In this document: in pieces, positions 48,370-58,248 of the stretch | Numbering within the stretch: position 1 is the stretch's first letter | Layout of the letters: each line of letters begins with the position of its first letter | From: Georgenia yuyongxinii | GTDB taxonomy: Bacteria; Actinomycetota; Actinomycetes; Actinomycetales; Actinomycetaceae | Direction: 5' to 3' | Length of the DNA: 64,000 nt | Assembly (NCBI RefSeq): GCF_006352065.1 | Contig: NZ_CP040915.1 | Span: 620,001 to 684,000 of the forward strand | Made by a program: the position numbers and the translations under genes | The notes under the pieces: model-generated | Told to the model about the DNA's origin: nothing | Database searches by the model: none | The model's input: the letters and a program-made list of their open reading frames with translations, nothing else

Positions 48370-48894
48370 ATGGATGCACTGGTCGTGTACGAGTCGATGT
48401 TCGGCAACACCAAGGCAGTGGCGGAGGCGGTCGCCGAGGGGCTGACCGCGGGGGCGACGCGGGCCCAGGTGTGCGAGGTGGGTGAGGCGCCCGCCCTGGA
48501 GGATCTGCATGTCGACCTCCTCGTCGTGGGGGCACCCACCCAGGCCTTCGGCCTCAGCCGGCCGCAGACCCGCGCCGACGCCGCCGCCCGCGGGGGCGGG
48601 TCGGTGATCTCCGCCGGCAAGGGAGTCCGCGAGTGGCTCGGCGCGGCCGACCACGCGCCAGGCGGACTCCGCGTGGCCGCGTTCGACACGCACGTGAAGA
48701 CCCCGATGATCCCGGGGTGGGCGTCGCACTCCGAGGAGAAGCGGTTGCGCCGCCTCGGTGCGAAGGTGGTGGGCAAGTCCCGCAGCTTCTACGTCCAGGG
48801 GTACACCGGCCCGCTGCTCGACGGCGAGCTGGACCGGGCGCGCAGGTGGGGCGAGGAGCTGGCGGCCACCGTGGGCGGGGCGCTGGTGGGCTGA
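48370..48894 (+). CDS. Flavodoxin family protein
   Basis: 174 residues. The FMN phosphate loop is YESMFGNTKAVAEAV at the N-terminus and VVGAPTQAFGLSRPQTR fits the second flavin loop. It is a cytoplasmic FMN electron carrier or quinone-reductase-like protein. It lies 111 bp after the fusion gene on the same strand, before a terminator, so it is probably the last gene of the peptide operon, though a stand-alone role is possible. Confidence 0.85.
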   Translation: MDALVVYESMFGNTKAVAEAVAEGLTAGATRAQVCEVGEAPALEDLHVDLLVVGAPTQAFGLSRPQTRADAAARGGGSVISAGKGVREWLGAADHAPGGLRVAAFDTHVKTPMIPGWASHSEEKRLRRLGAKVVGKSRSFYVQGYTGPLLDGELDRARRWGEELAATVGGALVG

Positions 48895-48918
48895 CGCTTC
48901 TGGCCCGGTGCCTGGGGC

Positions 48919-48941
48919 CGGGCTCCGCGTTTCGGAGCCCG
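48919..48941 (+). terminator. Hairpin after the flavodoxin gene
   Basis: CGGGCTCCG and CGGAGCCCG form a perfect 9-bp stem with a 5-base loop, 25 bp after the stop codon. Confidence 0.6.
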
Positions 48942-48974
48942 CTCTCGCGCCCGCTACCCTGGTAGGCGGTCCCC

Positions 48975-49047
48975 GCCCTCGTAGCTCAGGGGATAGAGCA
49001 CCGCTCTCCTAAAGCGGGTGTCGGCAGTTCGAATCTGCCCGAGGGCA
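48975..49047 (+). tRNA. tRNA-Arg (anticodon CCT)
   Basis: GCCCTCG at the 5' end pairs with CGAGGGC at 49040-49046; the D arm (GCTC..GAGC), anticodon stem CCGCT/AGCGG with loop CTCCTAA (anticodon CCT), and T arm with GTTCGAATC are intact. CCA is not encoded. It reads AGG codons. The 3' end is a possible integration site but no integrase is near. Confidence 0.95.
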
Positions 49048-49107
49048 CCGCCCCGGCTGCCCCGGCTCGCGCCAACCCGACGCCGCGGGCTCGACCTGCG
49101 CGGACCG

Positions 49108-49713
49108 TTACAGGATGTGGTCGAGGAGCCTTGCCGCGTCCTCCCGGACGTCACGGCCCTCGCTGAGCGCACTGACGGCGGCGCCATCGACCACGGCGAT
49201 GACCAGCTCGGGCGGGCGGGTGCACTCCACGCGCCGCAATACCCTGGCGACCGCGCCGTTGAGCCGGTCGCGGCCGGTGCGGTACGACGTGCTGACCGGA
49301 GCCGCACCACCTGCGGCGATCAGCTGGAGGTAGTGCCCGAGCAGCTCGCTGCCCTCGGGCAGGCAGGCGCGCAGCACCAACGCCGTGATGGCGTCGCGCT
49401 CGGTCGGTGCCGGCTCGGTCTCGGCCGCCTCGGCGACCGCCTCCGCACGGGAAGCCCACAGCCCGATGTTGATGCGGCCGGCCTCGGCGAGGAGCTCGTC
49501 CAGGCTCTCGAAGTAGTACGTCGTCAGGGACAACGAGCACCCCACACGTCGGGCGACCGTGCGGTGCGAGACGCCGGCCGGGCCCTCCTCGCGCAGGATG
49601 GCCGCCGCGACCTCGGCGATCTCCGTCCGGCGCCTGCCGCCCCTGTCGGTGGCGCGCCTGGCCTCGGGCGCTGTGCGTCCCGTGACCGTCGCCGTCCGTC
49701 CCGCCGTACTCAT
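49108..49713 (-). CDS. TetR family transcriptional regulator
   Basis: 201 residues with a TetR helix-turn-helix (about 28-75: IAEVAAAILREEGPAGVSHRTVARRVGCSLSLTTYYFES) and a C-terminal ligand/dimer domain. Its start overlaps the stop of the ArgR-like gene in an ATGA junction, so it is the last gene of the arginine/guanidino array and may control it. Confidence 0.88.
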   Translation of the reverse strand: MSTAGRTATVTGRTAPEARRATDRGGRRRTEIAEVAAAILREEGPAGVSHRTVARRVGCSLSLTTYYFESLDELLAEAGRINIGLWASRAEAVAEAAETEPAPTERDAITALVLRACLPEGSELLGHYLQLIAAGGAAPVSTSYRTGRDRLNGAVARVLRRVECTRPPELVIAVVDGAAVSALSEGRDVREDAARLLDHIL

Positions 49714-50159
49714 CCTGACTCCTCGTCATGGGCAGCACCCGGGAGCGCTGCCGTGCCTGCTCGACTGCTCGTTACCGGCCGGGCCCGTCGTGGGCCGACC
49801 CCCGCCAGACTACGGAAGTACCGCGCGATGATCCCGCCGGCCACCTCTGAGCGGGTGATCGCCAGGACGGTGTCGTTCCCCGCCACGGTAGCGACGATCG
49901 GCGCGATCATCGCGTCGTCGATCACGGCGGCGACCATGGGCGCGGCGCCGCGCAGCGTCTTCAGGACCACGAGGTTCTCGGCCTCGCGGACCGTGAAGAC
50001 GAGCTCCTGGAGCGCACCGACGAGCGGTTCGGGTGTCTCGTCCTGCTGCTCGGCTGGGGGTGCCCCGGCGCGGACCGACGAGAGCCGCGGCGCCGTGCCG
50101 AGCCGGGAGACGGGGCCGAGCCGGGACGCGGGCCTTTGCTGCGGGGCAGGGCTGCTCAC
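49710..50159 (-). CDS. ArgR C-terminal-domain protein without DNA-binding domain
   Basis: 149 residues from a GTG overlapping the argB stop (GTGA). Residues about 48-115 ([40 protein letters not shown]) match the oligomerisation and arginine-binding domain of ArgR. The N-terminal winged helix of ArgR is missing and replaced by a 45-residue Pro/Arg/Ser-rich segment. The arginine-contacting GDDT reads GNDT. It may act as an arginine sensor or as a dominant-negative partner of a full ArgR encoded elsewhere. Confidence 0.8.
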   Translation of the reverse strand: MSSPAPQQRPASRLGPVSRLGTAPRLSSVRAGAPPAEQQDETPEPLVGALQELVFTVREAENLVVLKTLRGAAPMVAAVIDDAMIAPIVATVAGNDTVLAITRSEVAGGIIARYFRSLAGVGPRRARPVTSSRAGTAALPGAAHDEESG

Positions 50160-51091
50160 ATCGCACCGTCCGGCAGGATCATCGTGCCCGTGTCGCCGTC
50201 GGTGAAGATCTCCAGCAGCATCGAGTGCTCGCGCCGACCATCGATCACGTGCGCCTGCGGGACGCCGCCGCGGACCGCGCGCAGGCAGGCCTCCATCTTG
50301 GGCACCATGCCGGACTCCAACCGGGGCAGCAGCTCGGCCAGCTCGGACGCCGACATGCGACGCACGAGGGGGTGACGGTGCGGCCACCGGGGGTAGAGCC
50401 CCTCCACGTCGGTCAGGACCACGAGCTTGCGGGCGTGCAGGGCGACGGCGAGCGCGGCGGCGGCCGTGTCGGCGTTGACGTTGAGGACACGGCCCGGGTC
50501 AGCGACGTCGGGCGCCACGGTCGAGATCACCGGGATCCGGTCCGCCGCGAGCAGGTCCTCGACCGCCTGCGGGTTGACGGTCACCACGTCACCGACCATG
50601 CCGACGTCGACCTCCTCGCCGTCGACCACCGCACGCCGCCGTCGGGCCCGGAACAGGCCGCCGTCCTCCCCCGAGATCCCGACGGCGTGCGCGACCTGGG
50701 TGTTGAGCTGGCCGACGAGGTCGCGCTGCACCTGTCCCGTGAGGACCATGCGGACCACGTCCATCACCTCCGGCGTGGTCACCCGCAGCCCGCCGCGGAA
50801 CTCCGTGGCGATGCCGAGCCGGTCGAGCATCCGGGAGATCTGCGGGCCGCCGCCGTGCACGACCACCGGGTGCAGACCGACCCGGTGGAGGAAGAGGACG
50901 TCCTGGGCGAAGGCCCGCTGCAGGGCGGGGTCGACCATGGCGTGCCCGCCGTACTTGATGACGACCCGCCCGCCCGCGAAGCGCTCGAGCCAGGGCAGGG
51001 CCTGGATGAGGACCTCCGCCTTCTGGTGGGGGAGAAGGTCGCGCTCGGTGCTGAACGCGGCGGCCGGCCGCTCCAGGGAGATGGTGCTCAT
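50156..51091 (-). CDS. argB: Acetylglutamate kinase
   Basis: 311 residues of the amino acid kinase family. [54 protein letters not shown] and [13 protein letters not shown] are typical of ArgB, which phosphorylates N-acetylglutamate in arginine synthesis. No argC, argJ or argD is nearby, and the gene is embedded between an NCS1 permease and the ArgR-like protein, so it may be a second copy or have a related carboxylate substrate. Confidence 0.9.
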   Translation of the reverse strand: MSTISLERPAAAFSTERDLLPHQKAEVLIQALPWLERFAGGRVVIKYGGHAMVDPALQRAFAQDVLFLHRVGLHPVVVHGGGPQISRMLDRLGIATEFRGGLRVTTPEVMDVVRMVLTGQVQRDLVGQLNTQVAHAVGISGEDGGLFRARRRRAVVDGEEVDVGMVGDVVTVNPQAVEDLLAADRIPVISTVAPDVADPGRVLNVNADTAAAALAVALHARKLVVLTDVEGLYPRWPHRHPLVRRMSASELAELLPRLESGMVPKMEACLRAVRGGVPQAHVIDGRREHSMLLEIFTDGDTGTMILPDGAM

Positions 51092-51104
51092 GGAAGGAGG
51101 TCCT

Positions 51105-52658
51105 TCAGTTGGTGGGTGTGCCGGACGCGACGCCGGTGCGGGTACGGGATCCGCGCAGGGTGGGGTCCTTGCGGACGAGCAGGTAGTAGACGCCACCCGA
51201 GCTGATCGCCGCGGCGAGCCAGGACAGGTCCAGCCCGTGCAGCGCGGTGGACACCGGTCCCTGGAGCGCGGGGACCATCCCGTGCATGAAGAGCCAGGCG
51301 CACAGGAGCCCCGTCCCGAACGCGACCAGCGCACGCCAGTCGACGTCGCGGAGCCGGTGGGTGCCCACCGGGTCGAAGTGATGGCCGAAGTCGGTGGAGT
51401 GCCGGTCGAGGAGGTAGTAGCGCACGCCCACGATCGCGCCCCAGGTGGAGGTCCAGCCCACGCAGGCGGACAGCCAGGCGTCGAGCGAGCTGGCGATGTC
51501 GGTCGAGAACACGAACACGGTGACCGCGCCCATGGTCGCGACGCCCATCCCGATGTTCAGCGCCCGCCGCCCGATCCTGACGTCCAGGCTCTGGATGGTG
51601 ACGGTGAAGGTGTAGATGTTCAGGATGTTCGTGGCGATGGGTCCGTGCAGCACCAGCAGCAGGACGGGGATGGCCAGGGCGCCGAAGTTGTCGACGATGA
51701 GCTTGCCGGGGTCGACCGACCCGTTGGTGGTGGCCAGGGTTGCGCCGAGCAGGCCGAGCCACAGCACGGGCAGGATCTGCCCGCCGGCGCTGGCGAGGTA
51801 GAGCTTCTTGCGGGGGACGGTCTTGCTGACGAACCGGGAGTAGTCCGAGGCGTACGTCAGCCAGGTCAGGCCCCAGCCGACCCCGATGGCGGTCATCACC
51901 GAGGACATCGCGACGATGCGCTCCCAGCCGGTCAGCGCTCCGGTGGGCGGGCCGGCGTAGGACCAGTCGATGTCCATGAAGACCCAGGCGGCGACGGACA
52001 TCGCGACCAGGATCGCGATCGTGGGCGGGACCGTCCATCTCTCGAAGGCGGAGATGGCCCTGTAGCCGAACAGGGCGATGGTGACCTGTACGGCCATCAC
52101 GGCCGCGGCCACGGCGAACTTCCACCCGTAGTTGGTCAGCGTCGGGTCGACCAGGCCGATCTTCCCGAACAGGGCCATCACCAGGTCCAGCACGATCCAG
52201 GTGTTGACCGCGCACCAGCCGATCACGACTGTCGCCTGGATCACGGCGGGGAGGTAGTTGCCGCGGCGGCCGAAGACCCCCCGCCCCAGCAGCATGCCGG
52301 TGACCCCGCTGCGCTGGCCGAGCAGGACGAACAAGCCGAAGACGACCATGCCGAGCACGTTGCCGGCCACCAGGACGCCGAAGGTGTCCCACAGGCCCAG
52401 GCCCATGCTGATCCCCAACGCGCCCAGGACCCAGTTGATCGGGGCGATGTTCGCCCCCGCCCAGATCCAGAACTGGCCGGCGACCTTCGTCGTGCGCTGG
52501 TCCTCCGGGATGGGCTGCAGCGTCTCCTCGACGTCGCGGCGCACGTCGGGAGGCTCGGTGTGCGCCGGTCCGGCGGATGCCGGGTCCCGGCCGCTCAGCG
52601 AGGTGCCCGTGACGGGGGTCCTCGCTCCGGTGAAGTTCATCTGAGTCACGAGACTCAC
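51105..52658 (-). CDS. NCS1 family permease
   Basis: 517 residues, twelve membrane helices. [26 protein letters not shown] and SDYSRFV are characteristic of nucleobase:cation symporter-1 proteins (cytosine, purine, hydantoin and related cyclic ureides). Start taken as GTG overlapping the creatininase stop (GTGA); ATG at 52640 is possible. Context suggests a cyclic guanidino or ureido compound as substrate. Confidence 0.88.
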   Translation of the reverse strand: MSLVTQMNFTGARTPVTGTSLSGRDPASAGPAHTEPPDVRRDVEETLQPIPEDQRTTKVAGQFWIWAGANIAPINWVLGALGISMGLGLWDTFGVLVAGNVLGMVVFGLFVLLGQRSGVTGMLLGRGVFGRRGNYLPAVIQATVVIGWCAVNTWIVLDLVMALFGKIGLVDPTLTNYGWKFAVAAAVMAVQVTIALFGYRAISAFERWTVPPTIAILVAMSVAAWVFMDIDWSYAGPPTGALTGWERIVAMSSVMTAIGVGWGLTWLTYASDYSRFVSKTVPRKKLYLASAGGQILPVLWLGLLGATLATTNGSVDPGKLIVDNFGALAIPVLLLVLHGPIATNILNIYTFTVTIQSLDVRIGRRALNIGMGVATMGAVTVFVFSTDIASSLDAWLSACVGWTSTWGAIVGVRYYLLDRHSTDFGHHFDPVGTHRLRDVDWRALVAFGTGLLCAWLFMHGMVPALQGPVSTALHGLDLSWLAAAISSGGVYYLLVRKDPTLRGSRTRTGVASGTPTN

Positions 52659-53428
52659 ATCCCGAACTCGCTACGGATGGCCGTGACCATGCCGGCGGAG
52701 GCACGGTCGAGGAGGACCCGGCCCTTGCCGGCGGTGGCGGCCGCCCCGGATGACAGGCATCCCGAGGGCGGCGTGATCTCCGGACGGGCCGGCAGAAGGT
52801 CGTAGGTGGGGAGCACCGCCGGGGGGATGTCGGCGACCCGGTCCATGTCCACCAGGTGGGGGTGGAGCAGGAGCATCAAGGAGGTCTCCAGCACCCCGCC
52901 GTGCTCGAGGTCCCAGCCGGGGAAGCCGTCGGGGTAGAGCTCGGCGATGGCGGCGTCGTCGACGAAGTCCCAGTAGGACATCAGCATCACCCGCACGTCC
53001 TCCGTCCCGGCCAGGCGGAGCTCGCCCAGGGCAAGGTCGACGCCCTCGTAGAGGAACTGGTAGTTCTCGTAGTGGCCGTTGACGAAGGCGATCTTGCGCA
53101 CCCCGTGCCGGGCCAGCTCGAGCACCAGGGACTTCGCGGTGGCGATGACCGTGGCGGCGTCCAGGCTGGTGGAGCCGGTCAGGTGGTTACCACCGCCCGA
53201 GCGCTGCTGGGACTTGTACCCGTACACGATCGGCGCGGCGACCAGGGACCCGGTGCGCTCGGCGACCGCCCCGGCCATCGCCTTGGACAGCAGCACGTCC
53301 ACCGACAACGGCATGTGCGGGCCGTGCTGCTCGATCGACCCCACCGGGATCAGCACCGGTGCGCCGTCGGCCACCCGCTCCCGGTAGGTGAAGGCGTCCA
53401 GGTCCTCCATGAACACGCTGCGTGCCAT
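52655..53428 (-). CDS. Creatininase family amidohydrolase
   Basis: 257 residues. Metal ligands fall at the creatininase spacing: Glu33, His35 (GSIEQHGPHMPLSVD), Asp44, His119 and Glu121 (FVNGHYEN). WDLEHGGVLETSLMLLL supplies the rest of the active site. The family opens cyclic amides such as creatinine. The last base of the EamA stop is the first base of its ATG (TGATG). With an amidinotransferase and an NCS1 permease beside it, a guanidino-lactam substrate is plausible but unproven. Confidence 0.88.
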   Translation of the reverse strand: MARSVFMEDLDAFTYRERVADGAPVLIPVGSIEQHGPHMPLSVDVLLSKAMAGAVAERTGSLVAAPIVYGYKSQQRSGGGNHLTGSTSLDAATVIATAKSLVLELARHGVRKIAFVNGHYENYQFLYEGVDLALGELRLAGTEDVRVMLMSYWDFVDDAAIAELYPDGFPGWDLEHGGVLETSLMLLLHPHLVDMDRVADIPPAVLPTYDLLPARPEITPPSGCLSSGAAATAGKGRVLLDRASAGMVTAIRSEFGM

Positions 53429-54564
53429 CAGTTGGTCCTCCTGCTCGAGCGGGTGCCGGCCGTGGGTGCGGCCACGGCGGGTGCGGCGGCCGTGGCCGCC
53501 GAGGCCATCGCGGGCGCCGCCGTCGGCTCGGCCGGGTCGGCCGTGAGCGTCGAGGCGATGACCGGGGCCGGCTCGGGTGCCGACTGCACCGGGGTGGTGG
53601 GCTCGCGGTCCGGCGCCGCGCCGACGGCGTCCGGGCCGTCGGCGCGCTTGGGCCTCGCCTTGGTGGAGGCGAGGATCTGGCTGAGGCCACCGCCGACGAT
53701 GAGGACACCGCCGAGAGCCTGCATGCCGGTCAGCGGCTCGGCGAAGAGCACCAGGCCGAGGACGGTCGCCATGATGGTCTCCTGGTAGGAGATGACGGCG
53801 AGCTCGCCGGCGAGCAGGATCCGCGTCGCCACGGTCAGGAAGTAGAAGGCGCCGAAGCCGGTCACGACTGCGGCGATGGCCAGCACGATCCAGGACCGGC
53901 TGTCCATGCCGGACAGGTCCGGGGTGCGGAACATCAGGATCACGCCGATCGTCACGACGGCGAAGAGGAAGTTGAACCCGGCCCGCACGTTGGAGTCGCA
54001 GTCGGTGCGGTAGCGGCTGAAGAACAGATAGAGCCCGTACGCCACACCGGAGACCAGGGCGACGAGGTTGCCCGTCATGTACTGCGGGTCGAGGTCGAGG
54101 CCGACTGTGAAGCCGTCACCGGCGGTGTAGTTGATGATGCCGATGATCAGCAGCGTGCCCACGAGGACCGCGCCGAGGGAGGCGATCATGCTCTTCTTGA
54201 GCGGTTCCTTCAGGAAGATGGCCGACAGGACCGTCGAGTAGATCGGGCCGGTGTAGATCAGGAACGACGCGTTGGCCAGGGTGGTCATCTGCGTCGAGAT
54301 CACGTACAGGGACGACAGCAGGCCCAGGAAGACGCCGGAGAGGAGGAGCGACGGTGTGAACTTCGTGGCTCGCACCTTCAGGAAGCCCTTGGTGGCCAGG
54401 AAGATAGCCGTCATCCCGATCAGGCCGGCGAGGCTGCGGTTGAAGGCGATGAAGTCGCCCGGGGCGTCGATGTAGCGGGCGAAGGCGCCGATGCCGCCCA
54501 TGAGCGACGACGACAGGAACATGATCCCGAAGCCCTTGAGCTTGAGCGCCTTGGTGGGGTTCAT
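53428..54564 (-). CDS. EamA/DMT family transporter
   Basis: 378 residues: ten membrane helices in two EamA repeats (first ends EPLKKSMIASLGAVLVGTLLIIG, second EPLTGMQALGGVLIVGGG), then a 75-residue Ala/Pro-rich tail. AGAGGAGAA precedes the ATG. DMT proteins export or import small metabolites; here it lies between the amidinotransferase and creatininase genes. Confidence 0.88.
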   Translation of the reverse strand: MNPTKALKLKGFGIMFLSSSLMGGIGAFARYIDAPGDFIAFNRSLAGLIGMTAIFLATKGFLKVRATKFTPSLLLSGVFLGLLSSLYVISTQMTTLANASFLIYTGPIYSTVLSAIFLKEPLKKSMIASLGAVLVGTLLIIGIINYTAGDGFTVGLDLDPQYMTGNLVALVSGVAYGLYLFFSRYRTDCDSNVRAGFNFLFAVVTIGVILMFRTPDLSGMDSRSWIVLAIAAVVTGFGAFYFLTVATRILLAGELAVISYQETIMATVLGLVLFAEPLTGMQALGGVLIVGGGLSQILASTKARPKRADGPDAVGAAPDREPTTPVQSAPEPAPVIASTLTADPAEPTAAPAMASAATAAAPAVAAPTAGTRSSRRTN

Positions 54565-54895
54565 CCCGTTCTCCTCTTTGAGTGCACGTTCCGGGGCTTG
54601 GTGGCGCTTGGTGGACGGGACGTCAGCTCTGTCAGCCGAGGCCGGCCCGACCGGCGACCCCCGCGCGAGGCCGGTGCGGCCCGTCCCAGGTCAGGGACGG
54701 CGGCGGTGGAAGGCTTGTTCGGTGGCCGTGAGTGGTGCGGCCGGGCCCATCCGGCTTGATCCGGTTGGGCCCGGCCGTGCTTGGGGGACGGGGAGGTCGC
54801 ATGCCCCGGCCCGGTTCCGGTGGCCGGCAGGTGCTGACCACCGGAACCACCCGGCGGGGCGACGACCACGGCCTGGACCGTCGCCCCTCGGCAGG
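54565..54895. other. Intergenic region with two hairpins
   Basis: 331 bp without a gene. 54738-54754 pairs with 54761-54777 (17 bp, one mismatch) and GGTTCCGGTGG (54814-54824) pairs with CCACCGGAACC (54839-54849). Either could end or attenuate the amidinotransferase transcript before eamA. Confidence 0.6.
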
Positions 54896-56023
54896 TCAGA
54901 CGAGGGTGGTGTCGCCGGCCTGGTTCGGGAAGTAGTCCTCGCAGCCGCCCTCGCGGTAGACGTCGGCGGTGGCGCAGTGCAGGCCGCCACCGAAGGCGTA
55001 GGCGTCGCGCAGGGGCACCGGGATGACGTTCATCCCGAGCTTGTCCATCTGCTCGGCCTGGTAGACCTCGGACTCCTCGACGATGACCGTCTTGTGGTCG
55101 ACCACGAGGCAGTTCATCGACAGCCACACCGAGGAGTAGCACAGGGCCGGCGGCTCGTCGTGCGCGGGTGTCGCGGCGGACACGATCTCCCAGTCGTTGG
55201 CCTCGAAGATCTTGCGCTGGTCCTCCGGCAGGGGCCGGTGGGGGTTGTTGATGATCAGGCCCGGCCGCAGCGGCACGAACGTCGCGTCGATGTGGATCGG
55301 GTAGGGGTCACCGGGGAAGTTCAGCGAGTGCACCCGCAGGTCGGGGTAGTAGCGCTTGAACCACTCCATGGCCTTGAGGTTGGTGGTCAGCCCGTGCTGG
55401 ATGAACAGGTCCTTGCCCATGCGCATCACGTCGGCCGCGTCCCACATGGGCTCGGCCTCGGTGGTCACGAAGTCCTTGTTGGCGGTGCGCACCAGGCGCT
55501 CCTCGAGGGTGATCTTCTCGTCGTAGTAGTTGTGCTTGTAGGACTTGTCCGTCAGACGCGGGCGGGGCGCCTGGGTCCACTTGAACTCCGGGTCAGCCTC
55601 GAAGTACTCGTTCATCAGCGGCCAGTAGGCCAGGTACTCGAAGTAGCGGCACCGGAACGAGTTCGCGGAGGCCATGATCTCGTTGCCGATGGTGAGCAGG
55701 ATGTCGCGCGGCGGCATCTGCGTCATGCCGGACTCGGTGCGGAAGTCAGGGGTCTTGATCTCCTGGTTCCACTGCAGCGGGGTCGGCCGGTCGACCTTGA
55801 CGCCGAGGCCCTCGAGCACCTTGGCGTAGTTGTCCAGCTGCGCGTTGGCCTTCTCCACGGTCTCCGTGGGACGTGGCCCCCACATGCCGCGCATCTCGGA
55901 GTCCACGGGTACCTTCTCCGAGGTGGCCGGCTCCTCCGGCGGGATGACGCTGTTGTCAGCGCGCCCGACGATCACGTGCTTGAGCGGGTCGAAGTCGTTC
56001 CACGAGTTGACGATCTTGGTCAT
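54896..56023 (-). CDS. Amidinotransferase (glycine/inosamine amidinotransferase type)
   Basis: 375 residues of the guanidino-group modifying superfamily. The catalytic cysteine is Cys350 in GGGLHCATADVYREGG and the histidine lies in PIHIDATFVPLRPG, as in arginine:glycine and StrB-type amidinotransferases. These move the amidino group of arginine to an amine, giving ornithine and a guanidino product. GAAGGAGT precedes the ATG. It is longer and N-terminally different from arginine deiminase. The acceptor amine is unknown. Confidence 0.85.
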   Translation of the reverse strand: MTKIVNSWNDFDPLKHVIVGRADNSVIPPEEPATSEKVPVDSEMRGMWGPRPTETVEKANAQLDNYAKVLEGLGVKVDRPTPLQWNQEIKTPDFRTESGMTQMPPRDILLTIGNEIMASANSFRCRYFEYLAYWPLMNEYFEADPEFKWTQAPRPRLTDKSYKHNYYDEKITLEERLVRTANKDFVTTEAEPMWDAADVMRMGKDLFIQHGLTTNLKAMEWFKRYYPDLRVHSLNFPGDPYPIHIDATFVPLRPGLIINNPHRPLPEDQRKIFEANDWEIVSAATPAHDEPPALCYSSVWLSMNCLVVDHKTVIVEESEVYQAEQMDKLGMNVIPVPLRDAYAFGGGLHCATADVYREGGCEDYFPNQAGDTTLV

Positions 56024-56209
56024 TGAAACTCACTCCTTCTGGGGCGCGTCGTCGCGCTCCCGGTTCACCCCGGCTGTTCGGGGCTCTGCTTCCTGGGCCG
56101 CCGTGGTGCGGCGGTCGTTCATGGGTGTCGTTGTGTCGTGCTCGTCGTGCGGTCCGTCCTCGAGGCCATCACCTCGGTCCGGCACGGTCGGTGGCCGGCG
56201 GCAGGTCCC

Positions 56210-57190
56210 TCATGCGCGCCGCACCCGGGTCTCCGGCACCTGCGGCACGGGCGGGCGGATGTCGTCCGGTCCGCCGTAGTTGCCGCCCGGGGTGACGATC
56301 GTGCCGGCCTTGCCGGCGATGATGTCCCGGGCGTCCTGGAGGCGGCCGATCGCCGCCATGTCGCCGGTGAGCTCGACGAAACGGCAGGCCGCCTCGACCT
56401 TCGGTCCCATCGACCCCGCGGGCAGGCCCAGGTCGCGCAGGGCGCCGGGGGTGGACCGCGTGATCTCGCGCTGCTGCGGCGTGCCGTAGTCCGCCATGAC
56501 GGCGGGCACATCGGTGAGGATCATGAGAACGTCGGCCTCGAGCGCCTCGGCGAGCACCGCGGCGGTGAGGTCCTTGTCGATGACGGCCTCGACGCCCTGG
56601 AGCTTGCCGAACTCGTTGCGGATGACCGGGACACCGCCGCCACCGGCGCAAACGACCACCGCGCCGGCGGCGAGCATCGTGCGGATGAGGCGCGTCTCGA
56701 TGACGCGCTGCGGCTTGGGGGAGCCGACGACCCGACGGAAGTACGGGCCGTCCGCCTTCATCACCCATCCGCGCTCGGCGGCGAGCTTCTCGGCCTGCTC
56801 CTCGTTGTAGACCTCACCGACGAACTTGGTGGGGTTCTTGAAGGCCGGGTCACCCGCGAGGACGAGGGTCTGGTTGACCAGGGCGGCGACGTGGCGGCCG
56901 GGCAGGTTGTTCTGCAGGGCCTGGAGCAGCCAGTAGCCGATCATGCCCTGCGTCTGGGCGCCGAGGGTGTCGAACGGATAGGGCGTGGTGAGGTTCGCGT
57001 CGTTCGCCGACTGCAGGGCGAGGACGCCGACCTGCGGGCCGTTGCCGTGGGTGATGACGACCTCGTGCTCCTCCGCCAGGGGGGCGAGGGCCTTGACCGC
57101 CGTCTCGACGTTCGCGATCTGGATGTCGGCGTCCGGCTTGTCACCGCGCTGGAGGAGGGCGTTGCCGCCCAGTGCTACGACGATGCGCAT
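56210..57190 (-). CDS. arcC: Carbamate kinase
   Basis: 326 residues. VVALGGNALLQRGDKPDADIQ, ITHGNGPQVG and VVCAGGGGVPV identify carbamate kinase, which makes ATP from carbamoyl phosphate and ADP in the arginine deiminase pathway. Start at 57190, five bases after the arcB stop. Confidence 0.95.
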   Translation of the reverse strand: MRIVVALGGNALLQRGDKPDADIQIANVETAVKALAPLAEEHEVVITHGNGPQVGVLALQSANDANLTTPYPFDTLGAQTQGMIGYWLLQALQNNLPGRHVAALVNQTLVLAGDPAFKNPTKFVGEVYNEEQAEKLAAERGWVMKADGPYFRRVVGSPKPQRVIETRLIRTMLAAGAVVVCAGGGGVPVIRNEFGKLQGVEAVIDKDLTAAVLAEALEADVLMILTDVPAVMADYGTPQQREITRSTPGALRDLGLPAGSMGPKVEAACRFVELTGDMAAIGRLQDARDIIAGKAGTIVTPGGNYGGPDDIRPPVPQVPETRVRRA

Positions 57191-57195
57191 CCTCG

Positions 57196-58245
57196 TCAGC
57201 TCCCCAGGGTGGCGACCATGACGGCCTTGATCGTGTGCATGCGGTTCTCGGCCTGGTCGAAGACGATCGAGGCGGGGGACTCGAACACCTCGTCCGTGAC
57301 CTCGAGGGCGTCCATGCCGGTCTTCTGGTAGATGTCCTCGCCGACCTTGGTGCCGCGGTCGTGGAAGGCCGGCAGGCAGTGGAGGAACTTCACGTCCGGG
57401 TTGCCGGTCGCGGCCACGAGCGCGGCGTTGATCTGGTAGTCCTTCAGCAGCGTGATGCGCTCGTCCCAGACCTCCTTGGGCTCGCCCATGGAGACCCACA
57501 CGTCGGTGTAGAGGAAGTCGACGCCCTTGACGCCGACCGCGACGTCGTCGGTGATGGTGATCCGCGCGCCGGTCTCCGCGGCGATCTCCCGGGCCTTGGC
57601 CACGATCTCGGGAGCGTTCTGCAGCTCCTTGGGGGCGACCATGCGCACGTCCATGCCGAGCATGGCGCCGGAGATCAGCAGGGAGTTGCCGACGTTGTTG
57701 CGGGCGTCGCCGAGGTAGGCGAAGGCGATCTCGCCGTCGGCCTTGTCACTGTGCTCGCGCATGGTGAGCTGGTCGGCGAGCATCTGGGTCGGGTGCCAGT
57801 CATCGGTCAGGCCGTTCCACACGGGCACGCCGGACTGAGCTCCGAGGACCTCCACGGCCTCCTGGCTCGCACCGCGGAACTCGATGCCGTCGTAGAAGCG
57901 GCCGAGCACCCGCGCCGTGTCCGCCACGGACTCCTTGTGGCCCATCTGGGAGCCGCTGGGGTCGAGGTAGGTGACGTGGGCGCCCTGGTCGAAGGCAGCC
58001 ACCTCGAAGGAGCACCGGGTGCGGGTCGAGGTCTTCTCGAAGATGAGAGCGATGTTCTTCCCCGCGAGGCGGGGAAGCTCGGTGCCGGACTTCTTCTCCG
58101 CCTTCAGGGCCGCGGAGAGGTCGAGCAGGGAGCGCCACTCGTCGGGCGTGAAGTCCAGCTCCTTCAGGAAATTGCGTCCGTGGAGCGCGTGAGGCATCTT
58201 GGTCGGTGACGCGAGGGTGGTGCGCTCAGGGTTGGCGAGTGCCAT
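57196..58245 (-). CDS. arcB: Catabolic ornithine carbamoyltransferase
   Basis: 349 residues. [16 protein letters not shown] binds carbamoyl phosphate and [10 protein letters not shown] is the ornithine-binding signature. Length and position between arcA and arcC mark it as the catabolic enzyme that turns citrulline and phosphate into ornithine and carbamoyl phosphate. GAGAGGAAG precedes the ATG. Confidence 0.95.
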   Translation of the reverse strand: MALANPERTTLASPTKMPHALHGRNFLKELDFTPDEWRSLLDLSAALKAEKKSGTELPRLAGKNIALIFEKTSTRTRCSFEVAAFDQGAHVTYLDPSGSQMGHKESVADTARVLGRFYDGIEFRGASQEAVEVLGAQSGVPVWNGLTDDWHPTQMLADQLTMREHSDKADGEIAFAYLGDARNNVGNSLLISGAMLGMDVRMVAPKELQNAPEIVAKAREIAAETGARITITDDVAVGVKGVDFLYTDVWVSMGEPKEVWDERITLLKDYQINAALVAATGNPDVKFLHCLPAFHDRGTKVGEDIYQKTGMDALEVTDEVFESPASIVFDQAENRMHTIKAVMVATLGS

Positions 58246-58248
58246 GGG

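Noticed and set aside
47134-48729. 531-residue minus-strand frame over the fusion gene
   Set aside because: Antisense to the ATPase domain and flavodoxin; no recognisable protein features.
48975-49047. tRNA-Arg as a genomic-island attachment site
   Set aside because: No integrase, direct repeat of the tRNA end or phage gene is present in the window.
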